Positions 36,190-48,225 of a DNA stretch of 64,000 bases are shown here, piece after piece. The DNA lies in NCBI GenBank assembly GCA_902571375.1, contig CACGBP010000001.1:1-64000 (forward strand). The letters run 5' to 3'. The position numbers were made by a program, and so were the translations under genes. This DNA is from an uncultured Pelagibacteraceae bacterium (GTDB lineage Bacteria; Pseudomonadota; Alphaproteobacteria; Pelagibacterales; Pelagibacteraceae). The notes below the pieces were generated by a model. That model was not told where the DNA came from. It worked only from the letters and a program-made list of their open reading frames with translations, and searched no databases. The first letter of the stretch is position 1. The number at the start of each line of letters is the position of its first letter.

Positions 36190-36992
36190 ACTCAGAAGAG
36201 CTAAAGATATATTGTGTAACAAATAAGAAAGTTAATTTTATAAGTAAACCTGAATATAAATTATCTTGGGTTGGAAATCATGAAATTCCAAAAAATTATC
36301 TTAAATGTAATAATGGAGATAATATCTATCATAAAGAAAAATTTTATTCTGAATTGACTTTCCATTATTGGTATTGGAAAAATTTATTAAAAAATGAAAG
36401 TGAAGAAAATTGGGTAGGTTTTTGCCAAAAAAGAAGATTTTGGATTATTGAAAATGAAAATAAAAAAATAAATAAAGATAATATCAATGATTATTTAATA
36501 ACTAAACCATTGAATGATTGGTCAAAATATAATGCGATAATTTGTAAGCCAATTAAAGTCTCTGGAGCAAATAAAATTAAAATTTTAAAAAGGGGATGGA
36601 AAAATTTACTGAAAGATCCTTTAATTTTATTTTCAAAAAAAAAAGAGAATATTTTATTGCATTTTGATATGCATCATGGGTATGGAAATCTTGAAAAGGC
36701 AATTAATGAACTAAATGATAATGACAGAACCGATTTTAAAAATTATGTAATTCATAATGATACATTCAATCCACATATAATGTTTATTGCCAAACCAAGT
36801 GTAATTAGTAAATGGTTTGAAAATTTATTCCCTTGGTTAGATAGATGTGAAAAACATTTTAAATTCGAAGATTTAAAAAATTATGATACTGGTAGATTAT
36901 TTGCTTATTTAGCTGAAAGATATTTATCTTATTGGTTTAGAAAATATACGAGTTTTAAAGAGGAAAATTGGATACAATTAGATAATTTTTAG
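36186..36992 (+). CDS. DUF4422 domain protein, putative capsular or surface glycan glycosyltransferase
   Basis: A 268-residue protein with the DUF4422 pattern: [14 protein letters not shown] near 55-68, then [11 protein letters not shown] near 77, and a second part with [24 protein letters not shown] and [19 protein letters not shown]4422 proteins occur in polysaccharide loci and are taken as glycosyltransferases. Its start overlaps the preceding gene by four bases, and the G of its TAG stop is the first base of tRNA-Ser. It closes the glycan cassette. Confidence 0.78.
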   Translation: MNSEELKIYCVTNKKVNFISKPEYKLSWVGNHEIPKNYLKCNNGDNIYHKEKFYSELTFHYWYWKNLLKNESEENWVGFCQKRRFWIIENENKKINKDNINDYLITKPLNDWSKYNAIICKPIKVSGANKIKILKRGWKNLLKDPLILFSKKKENILLHFDMHHGYGNLEKAINELNDNDRTDFKNYVIHNDTFNPHIMFIAKPSVISKWFENLFPWLDRCEKHFKFEDLKNYDTGRLFAYLAERYLSYWFRKYTSFKEENWIQLDNF

Positions 36993-37081
36993 GAGAGGTG
37001 GCCGAGTGGTTGAAGGCGCACGCTTGGAAAGCGTGTATAGGGGTGACTCTATCATGGGTTCGAATCCCATTCTCTCCGCCA
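36992..37081 (+). tRNA. tRNA-Ser (anticodon GGA)
   Basis: Acceptor strands GGAGAGG and TCTCTCC pair (last pair G-T), followed by discriminator G and encoded CCA. The anticodon stem CACGC/GCGTG encloses TTGGAAA, anticodon GGA, reading UCC and UCU. The long variable arm (about TATAGGGGTGACTCTATCA) marks a class II tRNA and the T loop is TTCGAAT. The first base is also the last base of the DUF4422 stop codon. Confidence 0.96.
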
Positions 37082-37134
37082 TTAAATTAACCGCATAATA
37101 GGCTGCAAATTACATCATTTTAATAATAATAATT

Positions 37135-39251
<2,117 letters not shown>

Positions 39252-39253
39252 AG

Positions 39254-40528
39254 ATGAAGTTTTTTGAAACTTCTAAATTTCATACACTAAAAAAATCTAC
39301 TTACATTACTTTAAGATGGATTGGAATAATTGGACAATTAATCTCAATTCATATTGTTTATTTTTATTTCAATCTCAGTTTTCCTTTTATTTTAGCAAAT
39401 TTAGTAATTTTAGTTGGAGTTATTAGTAATCTTTTCCTAATTTATATTTATAAAAAAACTCAATTATCAGATAGATCAGCCTCAATTTTTTTATTTATTG
39501 ACATATTCCAACTTTCATTTTTAATATACCTTACCGGAGGGGTAGCTAATCCATTTGTAATTTTTTTAATAATACCCAGTGTATTTGCATCATCAAATTT
39601 AGGTTTAAAAACAAATTTATTACTCGTAGTGACAACAATTTTGGTGATAGTTTTTTTAACTTTTTATTCTAAAAATTTACCTAGTCCTTTAAATGAGCAT
39701 TTTCATGTTGACGTATTATATTATTTTTCAATTCCAGTTGCTTTGATTATTGCTTTGGTTTTTTTAAATTATTTTGCAATTATTTTTGGAAAGGAATCAA
39801 GATTGAGAAAAGAAGCCCTTAATAAAATGGAGGAAGTTATGGCAAAAGAACACGAAATGTTATCTCTAGGAGGCCAAGCTGCCGCTGCTGCTCATTCACT
39901 TGGTACTCCATTATCAACAATAAAAATTATTACCCAAGAACTAAAAGATCAACTTAAAAATAGAAAAGATTTAATACAAGATATTGATTTACTATCAAGT
40001 CAAGTAGAAAGATGTAATGAAATTTTAAAAAGATTATCTCTGAATCCAAATGAGGAAGATGATTTTATAGATGAAAATTTTACTATGAGAGATATTTTAA
40101 AAGAGATTGTATCCTCATTTGAAGAGACAAGTAATAAAAAATTTATTCTTAATTTTGATCAAGATTTAAATCCAAAAAAAATGACTAGATCAATAGAAAT
40201 AGTTTATGGTCTAAGAAATTTTATCGGAAATGCAAATAAATTTAGTAACAAAAAAATATTTATTGATCTCACAAGCAATAATGAAATAACTGAAATCAAA
40301 ATTCAAGATGATGGTAAAGGATATCCAGCTGATGTTCTGTCAAAAATAGGAGAGCCATATTTGAAATCTTTTTATAATAAATCAAAGACTGGACTTGGAT
40401 TAGGAATATTTATTGGAAAAAATTTATTGGAAAAAAACTTTGCATCAATTAATTGTAGGAACTCAAAAATAATAAGTGGAGCAGAAGTGATTATTAAGTG
40501 GGATAATACTAATTTATATAAAATTTAA
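39254..40528 (+). CDS. regB: RegB/PrrB-type redox-sensing histidine kinase
   Basis: A 424-residue membrane kinase that senses the redox state of the quinone pool. About six membrane segments fill residues 17-180, with the quinone-site motif GGVANPF at 95-101. The H-box [14 protein letters not shown] has the phospho-acceptor His214, and the redox-active Cys254 is present in [11 protein letters not shown]. The ATPase part has NANKFS, DDGKGYP and GLGLGIF. These features match RegB closely. The response regulator regA is not adjacent. It begins two bases after gyrB; its stop overlaps the convergent cobT stop. Confidence 0.88.
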   Translation: MKFFETSKFHTLKKSTYITLRWIGIIGQLISIHIVYFYFNLSFPFILANLVILVGVISNLFLIYIYKKTQLSDRSASIFLFIDIFQLSFLIYLTGGVANPFVIFLIIPSVFASSNLGLKTNLLLVVTTILVIVFLTFYSKNLPSPLNEHFHVDVLYYFSIPVALIIALVFLNYFAIIFGKESRLRKEALNKMEEVMAKEHEMLSLGGQAAAAAHSLGTPLSTIKIITQELKDQLKNRKDLIQDIDLLSSQVERCNEILKRLSLNPNEEDDFIDENFTMRDILKEIVSSFEETSNKKFILNFDQDLNPKKMTRSIEIVYGLRNFIGNANKFSNKKIFIDLTSNNEITEIKIQDDGKGYPADVLSKIGEPYLKSFYNKSKTGLGLGIFIGKNLLEKNFASINCRNSKIISGAEVIIKWDNTNLYKI

Positions 40529-42327
40529 TGTAGTTTATTTTTTTTATCAAATAATGTACTCAATTGAGAAATCATTACATCTCCAAGTTCATTGACATCT
40601 GTAATTTTAATTGCTCTATCATAATATCTAGATACATCATGACCTATTCCTATAGCTAATATTTCAGTTTCAGTCTTTTCTTCAATGTACTTAACAACTT
40701 TTTTAAGATGTTTTTCTAAAAAATCACCTGAATTTACTGATAATGTTGAGTCGTCAACTGGTGCTCCGTCAGATATTACCATAAGAATTTTTCTTTCCTC
40801 TTTTCTTTTCTTTAATCGATTATATGCCCAAGATATTGCCTCGCCATCAATATTTTCTTTTAGCAATCCTTCTTTCAACATTAAACCTAGATTATTTTTA
40901 GCTTGTCTCCAATGTGTGTCAGCACTTTTATAAATTATATGCCTTAAATCATTTAATCTTCCCGGATTTTTTGTTTTCCCCTTCTTATTCCAAAACTCTC
41001 TACACTGACCTCCTTTCCAATTTTTTGTTGTAAATCCTAATATCTCGACTTTAACAGAACATCGTTCTAATGTTCTTGATAAAATATCTGCACAAATGGC
41101 AGCAATAGTAATTGGTCTTCCTCTCATTGATCCAGAATTGTCAATTAGCAGTGTGACTACTGTATCTTTAAATTCTAAATCTTTTTCTTTTTTGAATGAT
41201 AAAGAATTATAAGGATCCATGATAATCCTGGGTAATTTTGAACTATCCAATAAACCTTCCTCTAAATCAAATTCCCAGGCTCGATTTTGTTTTGCTAAAA
41301 GTTGTCTTTGAAGTTTATTTGCAAGTTTTGTTATAACATCCTGAAACCCGACAAGTTGTTGATCTAAAGTTTTTCTAAGTTTTAAGGCTTCATCAGATTT
41401 TTCTAAATTTTCAGCCTTTGTTACTTCATCAAACTCACTAGTGAATATTTTATATTCAATATTAAGATTATTATGATTCTTTTTTTGAGTAATCTGTTCA
41501 TTACTTTGTCTATCAGAGTCTGTATCAACTAATTGTTCATCAAGTTTATATTCATCGATATCATAATCTGAATCTAGACTAGTTTCTGTTTCCTCTTCTT
41601 TCTTTTGATCTTTTTGATCCTCATTTTCACTTTCTTGATCCTCATTTGAAGGGTTATTTTGACCATCATCTTGATTTTCTTCTTTAGTTTCCTCATTTTC
41701 TTCATTTTCAAAAATATCCATTTCTTGAAGTATTTCTGAAAATTTTAAAGAATATTTATTTTGAAACTCTAAGTTATCTTTTAAGTAATCTATGTGTTTA
41801 TCAATAACTTCATCAAAATCTTTTTCCCAAAAGCTTAACATTTTGCTTGTTAAAGAATTTAGTTTAATATTATGAAATTTTTTAAGCATATAAAGCTCAA
41901 AAGCCTCAATTACAGGTACATCATCCTTAGTTTTAAGTTGATCCTTTCTTTTTAGTTCAACTAATTGGTTGTAATTTTCTTTTAAATTTTTCTCTATTCC
42001 TTTGAGCATATTTGAACCAAGTAATTCATACCTTATTTTTTCAGCTATAGAATAAAAAGATCTATAAGACGAATTAGAGGGTAAATTTTTTTTATAAATT
42101 ATATCGTTAGAAAATTTCTTTTTTAAAGCATTTGAGTCCGATTCGGCTCTTGCTTTAATAAAATCACTTTTTGAATTTAATTTTTCTAAATTAAAAAAGT
42201 CAAATTCTTTTGAACTTTTATTTTGATCTAAATTTTCTTTAATTGAAAAATCATCCGAAATGGCTCTTGCAGTCGAGTTTAATGCCTGCCTTAATTTTTC
42301 TTTTAACTCTTCACTTTTATTGTTCAT
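40525..42327 (-). CDS. cobT: CobT-like cobaltochelatase subunit with VWA domain
   Basis: A 600-residue protein. The N-terminal half is charged and helical; residues about 205-290 are very acidic (runs of Glu, Asp and Gln); the C-terminal VWA domain has the metal-binding motif [13 protein letters not shown] near 390 and the later [11 protein letters not shown]. This is the CobT layout. In aerobic B12 synthesis CobS and CobT form the AAA+/VWA chaperone that drives CobN to insert cobalt. CobN is not in the window, and SAR11 bacteria are generally thought unable to make B12, so another target is possible. Starts one base before the cobS stop region ends. Confidence 0.85.
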   Translation of the reverse strand: MNNKSEELKEKLRQALNSTARAISDDFSIKENLDQNKSSKEFDFFNLEKLNSKSDFIKARAESDSNALKKKFSNDIIYKKNLPSNSSYRSFYSIAEKIRYELLGSNMLKGIEKNLKENYNQLVELKRKDQLKTKDDVPVIEAFELYMLKKFHNIKLNSLTSKMLSFWEKDFDEVIDKHIDYLKDNLEFQNKYSLKFSEILQEMDIFENEENEETKEENQDDGQNNPSNEDQESENEDQKDQKKEEETETSLDSDYDIDEYKLDEQLVDTDSDRQSNEQITQKKNHNNLNIEYKIFTSEFDEVTKAENLEKSDEALKLRKTLDQQLVGFQDVITKLANKLQRQLLAKQNRAWEFDLEEGLLDSSKLPRIIMDPYNSLSFKKEKDLEFKDTVVTLLIDNSGSMRGRPITIAAICADILSRTLERCSVKVEILGFTTKNWKGGQCREFWNKKGKTKNPGRLNDLRHIIYKSADTHWRQAKNNLGLMLKEGLLKENIDGEAISWAYNRLKKRKEERKILMVISDGAPVDDSTLSVNSGDFLEKHLKKVVKYIEEKTETEILAIGIGHDVSRYYDRAIKITDVNELGDVMISQLSTLFDKKNKLH

Positions 42328-43302
42328 TTAAATTTGAATATTTACAAGAGACTCTGGTAATTCTTCTCCGAAACATCTCTGATAATATTCAGCAATTGTA
42401 TTTTTTTCGATCTCATCACATTTATTTAAAAAAGTGACTCTAAATGCATAACCAACATCTTTAAAAATTTCAGCATTTTCAGCCCAATGTAAAACTGTTC
42501 TTGGACTCATTACAGTTGATATGTCCCCTGCTGCAAAACCTTTTCTTGTTAAAGAAGCAACCTTAATCATATTTGAAACTTTTTCTTTACCTTTTGAATT
42601 ATTAAGATTTTTATTTTTAGCTAATATGATGTCCATCTCTTTTTCAAGGTTAAGATAATTTAAAGTTGTAACAATATTCCATCTATCCATTTGGCCTTGA
42701 TTTATTTGTTGAGTCCCATGATATAAACCTGTTGTATCACCTAAACCTACAGTGTTAGATGTAGCAAAAAGTCGAAAATATTTATTTTGTTTTAACACTT
42801 TATTTTTATCAAGGAGTGTGAAATTTCCTTCTGCTTCAAGCACTCTTTGAATAACAAACATAACGTCGGGTCTTCCAGCATCATATTCATCAAAAACTAA
42901 GGCAACAGGATTTTGAATTGACCAAGGTAAAATACCTTCCTTAAATTCTGTGATTTGTTTCCCATCTTTTAAAATTATTGAGTCTTTTCCAATCAAATCT
43001 ATTCTACTAACGTGACTATCAAGATTTACTCTTATACAGGGCCAATTTAATCTTGCTGCTATTTGCTCTATATGTGTTGATTTACCAGTGCCGTGATAAC
43101 CTTGAACCAAGACTCTTTTATTAAACGCAAATCCAGAAACAATTGCAAGCGTTGTGTCTCTATCAAATTTATAATTTTTATCAATTTCAGGGACGTATTC
43201 ATTTTTTTTTGAAAAAGCCGCCACTTCCATTTCAGAATCTATTCCGAAAGTTTGTTTCAGAGAAACTTTGATGTCTGGTTCAATATTTAAATTAGGCGTC
43301 AA
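42328..43302 (-). CDS. cobS: CobS-like AAA+ ATPase
   Basis: A 324-residue MoxR-like AAA+ protein. Walker [10 protein letters not shown] is at 68-76, Walker [13 protein letters not shown] near 133, the sensor-1 region [13 protein letters not shown] near 177, and an arginine-bearing C-terminal helical domain follows. The sequence matches CobS (about 330 residues). It abuts cobT and overlaps the J-domain gene by 11 bases, giving a J-domain protein/CobS/CobT unit common in alphaproteobacteria. Whether it serves cobalamin synthesis here is open. Confidence 0.88.
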   Translation of the reverse strand: MTPNLNIEPDIKVSLKQTFGIDSEMEVAAFSKKNEYVPEIDKNYKFDRDTTLAIVSGFAFNKRVLVQGYHGTGKSTHIEQIAARLNWPCIRVNLDSHVSRIDLIGKDSIILKDGKQITEFKEGILPWSIQNPVALVFDEYDAGRPDVMFVIQRVLEAEGNFTLLDKNKVLKQNKYFRLFATSNTVGLGDTTGLYHGTQQINQGQMDRWNIVTTLNYLNLEKEMDIILAKNKNLNNSKGKEKVSNMIKVASLTRKGFAAGDISTVMSPRTVLHWAENAEIFKDVGYAFRVTFLNKCDEIEKNTIAEYYQRCFGEELPESLVNIQI

Positions 43303-43819
43303 TTTTGTTCCTATAAGTATTTTTTAATTGTGTATAAGCCAAAGTTATTAATTTTAGTTTTTCTTCGAATTTTTTGCTACCAGAATTCATATCAGGGTGA
43401 AATTTTTTGACAAGCACTTTGAATTTTTGTTGAATTTTTGACCATTCTAAACCTACAGAAATACCCAAAATTCCAAAGGCTTTAATGTCTTTATGATCAA
43501 ATTTAAATTGACGCATATGATTATAATCACTTTTAAATTTATCTTTGTCTAACTCATCTTTTAAAGTTGTATTCCACAAAACTTTAAAAAAATTATCAGA
43601 GGAACTGAAACTTTGTGTTGGTTTATGCCATGTCATATCAGATTTTAAAAAATTAATTACCTGTTCATCGTTCATACCAGAAAAATAATTCCAATTTTTA
43701 TTAAATTCTTTAACATGTTTTAAACACAACATCCTAAACTTTTTACTATTATCTCTCTCAACCGGTGCTTTATATTCACCTATTTCAGAACAATTATTCC
43801 AGTCACAAATATTTTTCAT
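43292..43819 (-). CDS. J-domain (DnaJ-like) protein
   Basis: I start at the ATG at 43819 ([10 protein letters not shown]), because an upstream in-frame ATG at 43909 would overlap bolA on the other strand and add only hydrophobic sequence. The product is 175 residues. The N-terminal part has CDWNNC and [16 protein letters not shown], which may bind zinc; the C-terminal J domain has the HPD motif in [10 protein letters not shown]. It lacks the Gly/Phe and zinc-finger parts of DnaJ. It probably brings a specific client to an Hsp70. It is encoded with cobS and cobT and divergent from bolA. Confidence 0.82.
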   Translation of the reverse strand: MKNICDWNNCSEIGEYKAPVERDNSKKFRMLCLKHVKEFNKNWNYFSGMNDEQVINFLKSDMTWHKPTQSFSSSDNFFKVLWNTTLKDELDKDKFKSDYNHMRQFKFDHKDIKAFGILGISVGLEWSKIQQKFKVLVKKFHPDMNSGSKKFEEKLKLITLAYTQLKNTYRNKIDA

Positions 43820-43838
43820 GATATAATAAATATTATTT

Positions 43839-44099
43839 ATGAATAAAAATGAATTAATTTCAATTGTAAAAAAAAAATTAAATGCAAATATAAAAATTGA
43901 AAATATCAATGTAGAAGATAAGTCTTTTCTCCATAAAAATCATTCTGGTAATCAATTAGGAAAATATCACCTTAAAATTACAATATCATCAAATGAACTT
44001 AAAATGATGCACAAAATTGATAGTAACAAAAAAATTTACAAAATATTAAATGATGAGATGAAAAATTATATACATTCCTTGCAAATATTAATCAACTAA
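43839..44099 (+). CDS. BolA-family protein
   Basis: An 86-residue protein with the BolA fold: ELISIVKKKLNANIKIENI at the start, DKSFLHKNHSGNQLGKYHLK with the conserved His residues near 28-45, and MMHKIDSNKKIYKILNDEM at the C terminus. BolA proteins work with monothiol glutaredoxins in iron-sulfur cluster handling. It starts 19 bases from the divergent J-domain gene, so the two share a promoter region. Its stop overlaps aroB (opposite strand) by 12 bases. Confidence 0.85.
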   Translation: MNKNELISIVKKKLNANIKIENINVEDKSFLHKNHSGNQLGKYHLKITISSNELKMMHKIDSNKKIYKILNDEMKNYIHSLQILIN

Positions 44100-45194
44100 T
44101 TCTTTTTTTATAAAATATTTTAATTTATTTTTATCATAAAATTTATCAATAATTGGAGATCCGATTTTTTTTAATAATATAAGATTGATCTCGTCAGTGT
44201 TATTCTTTTTATCTTTAATCATAAAAGACAAAATCTTTTTTGTATCTTTTTTTGAAAAATATTTTTTAATTTTTTTTGTCAATCTAGATGAGTCTATATG
44301 ACTAATTATTCTTTGATAATCTTTAAAATTTATAATTCTTTCCTCGATACTAAATTTTAATGCAGATATAATTCCTAATATCACCGCCTCTCCATGATTA
44401 AGTTTTTTTGAATAATTCAAAGAGGCCTCATAAGCATGGGCAAATGTATGTCCGAAATTTAGTATTTTTCTAAGACTTTTTTCTTTTTCATCTTTTTCGA
44501 CAACCCTTTTTTTAATATAGCAACTTGTAAAAATTGCTTTATTTATGAAAGGAGATTTTAATTTTAATATATTCGAAACATTTTTATATAAATAATTAAA
44601 AAATTTTTTATCAGCAATTAGTGAATGTTTTAAAATTTCCGCATACCCACAAATAATTTCTCTTTTAGAGAGAGATTTTAAAAAACCAATATCACAAATA
44701 ACTAATTTAGGTTGATAAAAATTTCCAATTAAGTTTTTTCCATATGATGAATTTATTCCAGTTTTGCCACCAACCGATGAGTCAACTTGAGATAATAATG
44801 TCGTAGGAATATTTACAAATTGTAGCCCTCTTTTAAAAATACTAGCAGCAAAACCTCCCACATCTCCAGTAATTCCGCCTCCTACAGTTATCAAACAATC
44901 TTGTCTTGAAAAGTTTTTACTTAATAAAATTTTCAATATATTGTCGATTGATTTTTGATTCTTATTTTTTTCACTCGCTTTAAAAAACAACAAAAAAGTT
45001 TCTTTATTTTTTAAGTTTTTTTTCAAATCTAAAACTAATTTTTTTGGAACATTTGAATCAATAATTATTAAGCATTTTTTAAATTTAATTAAATTAACTT
45101 CACAAATTTTATGAAACTTTGAAATTAATTTTGATCCAATTAAAATAGAATATTTTTGAGACTCTGTATTAATTTTTAATTTTGTTATTTTCAT
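44088..45194 (-). CDS. aroB: 3-dehydroquinate synthase
   Basis: Second step of the shikimate pathway, turning DAHP into 3-dehydroquinate with NAD and a divalent metal. The 368 residues carry the NAD loop GGGITGDVGGFAAS near 101-114, the PTTLLSQVDSSVGGKTGIN segment near 130-148, and metal ligands in the Glu of GYAEILKHSL, the His of NFGHTFAHAYEA and the His of LNHGEAV. The start overlaps the aroK end by 26 bases. Usual length. Firm assignment. Confidence 0.96.
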   Translation of the reverse strand: MKITKLKINTESQKYSILIGSKLISKFHKICEVNLIKFKKCLIIIDSNVPKKLVLDLKKNLKNKETFLLFFKASEKNKNQKSIDNILKILLSKNFSRQDCLITVGGGITGDVGGFAASIFKRGLQFVNIPTTLLSQVDSSVGGKTGINSSYGKNLIGNFYQPKLVICDIGFLKSLSKREIICGYAEILKHSLIADKKFFNYLYKNVSNILKLKSPFINKAIFTSCYIKKRVVEKDEKEKSLRKILNFGHTFAHAYEASLNYSKKLNHGEAVILGIISALKFSIEERIINFKDYQRIISHIDSSRLTKKIKKYFSKKDTKKILSFMIKDKKNNTDEINLILLKKIGSPIIDKFYDKNKLKYFIKKELVD

Positions 45195-45693
45195 AAATTT
45201 TAATTACTCGATCAGCTATTTCTTTTTTACCTATTTCATTACAATTCACATAATATAATGCTTTTGAGTATATGTTAGAGCGTTTTTTAATTAGTTTTGA
45301 TAAATCATTTTTAGTTGAATTAAAAGCTATGGGTCTTTTGTGACTATCTTTAATTCTATCTAATAATACTTTATCATCCCATTTAAGCCAAATAGATAAA
45401 TGGTTATCTAATATTTCTTTCCTAATTTTATTATTCAAAAAAGCACCTCCACCTAAAGCAATTATAACACTTTTTTTTTTTAACAATTCTAAAGTCAACT
45501 CTTCCTCAAATTTTCTAAAGTAACTTTCACCTTTTTCACTGAATATTTTTGAGATTTTCATGTCTAATTTGTTTTCTATTTCATCATCAGTATCAAAAAA
45601 GTCTAAGTTTAATTTTTGAGAAACAATTTTACCTATTGTGGTCTTACCTGACCCCATCATACCTAAAAAAACAATATTTTCTTTTGATTTCAT
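45169..45693 (-). CDS. aroK: Shikimate kinase
   Basis: Phosphorylates shikimate. The 174 residues have Walker A GMMGSGKTTIG at 11-21, the shikimate-binding DTDDEIE near 35-41, and the GGGAF motif near 80. Followed by aroB in the common aroK-aroB order, overlapping by 26 bases. It is divergent from the small membrane gene 58 bases away. Confidence 0.95.
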   Translation of the reverse strand: MKSKENIVFLGMMGSGKTTIGKIVSQKLNLDFFDTDDEIENKLDMKISKIFSEKGESYFRKFEEELTLELLKKKSVIIALGGGAFLNNKIRKEILDNHLSIWLKWDDKVLLDRIKDSHKRPIAFNSTKNDLSKLIKKRSNIYSKALYYVNCNEIGKKEIADRVIKIYENNKIKN

Positions 45694-45751
45694 AAGTTTC
45701 TTTATTGAAAAAACACAAATATGTCTTAATTTTGAAATTAACTAAAGTTAT

Positions 45752-45931
45752 ATGCAATTTATAAAAAAAACAAGTTCGCGCGAAAAGTTTCTTAAATTTG
45801 CTATAAAAATTACTTTTGTTTTAGCGCTAGCCATTTTAGCTATATACTTCTTAAACAAGATAGATTTCCCAACACCTAAAAAAGATATAGAAAAAATCAT
45901 TCCTAATGAAAATTTTAAGATTGTTAAATAA
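45752..45931 (+). CDS. Small single-span membrane protein, 59 residues
   Basis: The ORF from the ATG at 45752 encodes 59 residues: a basic start MQFIKKTSSREKFLKF, one hydrophobic span of about 20 residues (KITFVLALAILAIYFL), and a charged tail with FPTPKKDIEKIIPNENFKIVK. Its end overlaps the start of the next gene by 26 bases in another frame. The mixed, well-ordered topology (positive inside, outside tail) supports a real gene. I do not recognise the family; it may act with the secreted protein encoded next. Confidence 0.6.
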   Translation: MQFIKKTSSREKFLKFAIKITFVLALAILAIYFLNKIDFPTPKKDIEKIIPNENFKIVK

Positions 45932-47681
45932 TAAAAGAATAATCATTTTTTTTTTTATTTTTTTATTAAACTCCAATTCTATTGCAGAGGATCAGCCTAT
46001 AGATATATGGAATACTGATAAAAAAAAGGTTGAAGAAAATCAATCTTCAGAAAAAAATTCAATTGAGGAAAACGATAGCAAAAAAAAATTGTTTGAGTCT
46101 GATATTTATAAAATGCAATCAGATAAAAAGAATAATGAAATTGAACTTGATCAAGACTTGTCTTCAAGGGAGTTAAAAATTTTTGGGCTTTATGATCCTG
46201 ATGATTATAGTTTAGATATCAACATGTGGATAAATTCAGATGGTGATCAATTACGAAATCTATTTACCAAATTAAATAAGATTAAACTTTCAGATGACGC
46301 GGTTGAATTAATTGAGATAACAATCTTAACCAACGCTTATTACCCTAAAAAAAATATTACTGAACAAGAATTTCTTAAATTAAAATCAGACTTGATGATA
46401 AAAAATTCAAAGTTAGATTTGATTGAAGAATATTTAATAAAGAATCAAATTATTAATATTAGTCCCGAGTTATTTGAACATTTTGTTAATGAAAATTTGT
46501 CTGATTATAATATTGATAAAGCTTGTGATATATTTTCAAAAAATTTAGAGCCAATAAGTAATAATTACTTATCAAAATTTTACATTTATTGTTTAGTTAA
46601 AAATGGGAAAAGGGATCAAGCTCAACTTGTTTATGATCTTAAAAAAGAATTAGGTTTTAATGATAAATATTTTGAAAAAAAAATTAATTTTTTATTAGGT
46701 TTTGAAACAGAGATTGACCAAGAAATATCTGAAAAAAATATACTTGATTTTCATTTAGCACGTGAAGCAAATCCCAATTTTATATTTGAACCAAAAAACT
46801 CTACTAAAAAGATAATATGGAGATATCTCTCAGCATCTAATTTGCTTAATTCTTTTAAAGAGATTGATATTTCAGAATTAAAAAAAATCTCAACTATAGA
46901 GACCGCTGTTCATAATAAAAATTATCCAGAAAAGGATTTACTTGAAATATATAAAAGATTTCAATTTGATATAAATCAACTTTTAGATGCTAAAAGTTCA
47001 CTTAATAATTTGACAAATATTGAATCTAGAGCATTAATTTATCAAAAAATTTTACTAGAATCTGAAATGGTGGAAAAATTAAAGTTACTTAAGATTTTAA
47101 AAGATCTATTTAAAAAAGATAAAATTGAAAATGCATTTGATCTTGAGCTTAAAAAATTTTTAAAAGAAATGAATCCCTTAGAAATCCCAGACAATTTAAC
47201 AAGTTTTTACTATACAAATATAAACATTGAGAAAAATATTGATCAAAAAATAAAATTTAATAATGACATTCTTCATCAGTCTAAGTTGATAAATTATTTT
47301 AATGGAGATTATTCAAAAAATAAAATCGAAAAAGACATAAATAATTTTCTCAAAAAGATAATGAAAAATAAAAAATACTTTTTATCAAAAAAAGATATTA
47401 TTTTCTTAGAGTCATTAAGATCAGATGGTATAGAAATTGATAAAAAATATGATAATTTATATGAAATAGAACCCTCAGAAATACCTACTGATATACAGGT
47501 TATGATTAATAACAACGAAAAAGGAGCAGCACTTGTTAGACTCGCAGAAGTGATTGGTCAAGATGAATTAGACAGAATTGATGAGGATACAATATATTTT
47601 ATTATTAGCACATTAAATCAATTGAATATTGATGTAATTAGAAACAAAATACTTCTAAAAGTTCTTCCTTTAAAAGTTTAA
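45906..47681 (+). CDS. Secreted or periplasmic helical protein of unknown function
   Basis: A 591-residue protein with a clear N-terminal signal: MKILRLLNNKRIIIFFFIFL then LNSNSIAED, with likely cleavage after SIA near residue 27. The first 90 residues after it are charged and low in complexity (Lys, Glu, Asn, Ser). The remainder is predicted by eye to be mainly helical with leucine-spaced repeats like a TPR/solenoid protein (SDDAVELIEITILTNAYY; ALVRLAEVIGQDELDRI). No catalytic motif seen. It sits between a small membrane protein and def, and a role in the envelope is inferred only from the signal. Similar large exported proteins with no known function occur in other alphaproteobacteria. Confidence 0.7.
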   Translation: MKILRLLNNKRIIIFFFIFLLNSNSIAEDQPIDIWNTDKKKVEENQSSEKNSIEENDSKKKLFESDIYKMQSDKKNNEIELDQDLSSRELKIFGLYDPDDYSLDINMWINSDGDQLRNLFTKLNKIKLSDDAVELIEITILTNAYYPKKNITEQEFLKLKSDLMIKNSKLDLIEEYLIKNQIINISPELFEHFVNENLSDYNIDKACDIFSKNLEPISNNYLSKFYIYCLVKNGKRDQAQLVYDLKKELGFNDKYFEKKINFLLGFETEIDQEISEKNILDFHLAREANPNFIFEPKNSTKKIIWRYLSASNLLNSFKEIDISELKKISTIETAVHNKNYPEKDLLEIYKRFQFDINQLLDAKSSLNNLTNIESRALIYQKILLESEMVEKLKLLKILKDLFKKDKIENAFDLELKKFLKEMNPLEIPDNLTSFYYTNINIEKNIDQKIKFNNDILHQSKLINYFNGDYSKNKIEKDINNFLKKIMKNKKYFLSKKDIIFLESLRSDGIEIDKKYDNLYEIEPSEIPTDIQVMINNNEKGAALVRLAEVIGQDELDRIDEDTIYFIISTLNQLNIDVIRNKILLKVLPLKV

Positions 47682-47703
47682 AAATTATAATAAGATAATT
47701 GAT

Positions 47704-48222
47704 ATGACAGTCAAAACTATTTTAACAGAACCAAACAAGCTATTGAGGCAGATCTCAGCACCAGTTCAAAAAGTAGGAAAAGAGGAAAGAAGATTGATGG
47801 ATGATATGCTCGAAACAATGTACTCAGCGAATGGCATTGGTTTAGCTGCAATTCAAATAGGCGTACCAAAAAGAATAATAGTAATGGATATATCTAAAGA
47901 CAATGAAAAAAAAACTCCAATGTATTTTGTTAATCCAGTTATAAAGCATCATGATAAATTAAAAGCAACTTATGAAGAGGGCTGTTTATCAGTTCCAAAT
48001 CAATTTGCAGAAATAGATAGACCTAGCAAATGTGAAGTTGAATATTTAGACTATGATGGAAATAAAAAAACTTTAAAAGCAGAAGGTCTGTTAGCTACTT
48101 GCATTCAGCATGAAATGGATCATTTAGAAGGAATTCTGTTCATCGATTATTTATCTAAACTAAAAAAATCTATGATAATTAAAAAACTATCAAAAAATAA
48201 ATCTAATCGAATAGTTGTTTAA
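47704..48222 (+). CDS. def: Peptide deformylase
   Basis: Removes the formyl group from new proteins. The 172 residues carry all three motifs: GIGLAAIQIG (near 43-52), EEGCLSVP (near 94-101) and QHEMDHLEG (near 137-145), which supply the metal-binding Cys and two His and the catalytic Glu. First gene of def-fmt-truA, with three bases before fmt. Confidence 0.97.
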   Translation: MTVKTILTEPNKLLRQISAPVQKVGKEERRLMDDMLETMYSANGIGLAAIQIGVPKRIIVMDISKDNEKKTPMYFVNPVIKHHDKLKATYEEGCLSVPNQFAEIDRPSKCEVEYLDYDGNKKTLKAEGLLATCIQHEMDHLEGILFIDYLSKLKKSMIIKKLSKNKSNRIVV

Positions 48223-48225
48223 TTA

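Noticed and set aside
43820..43909. Upstream extension of the J-domain protein
   Set aside because: The added 30 residues are hydrophobic and encoded antisense to the bolA start; the ATG at 43819 gives a normal start with CDWNNC.
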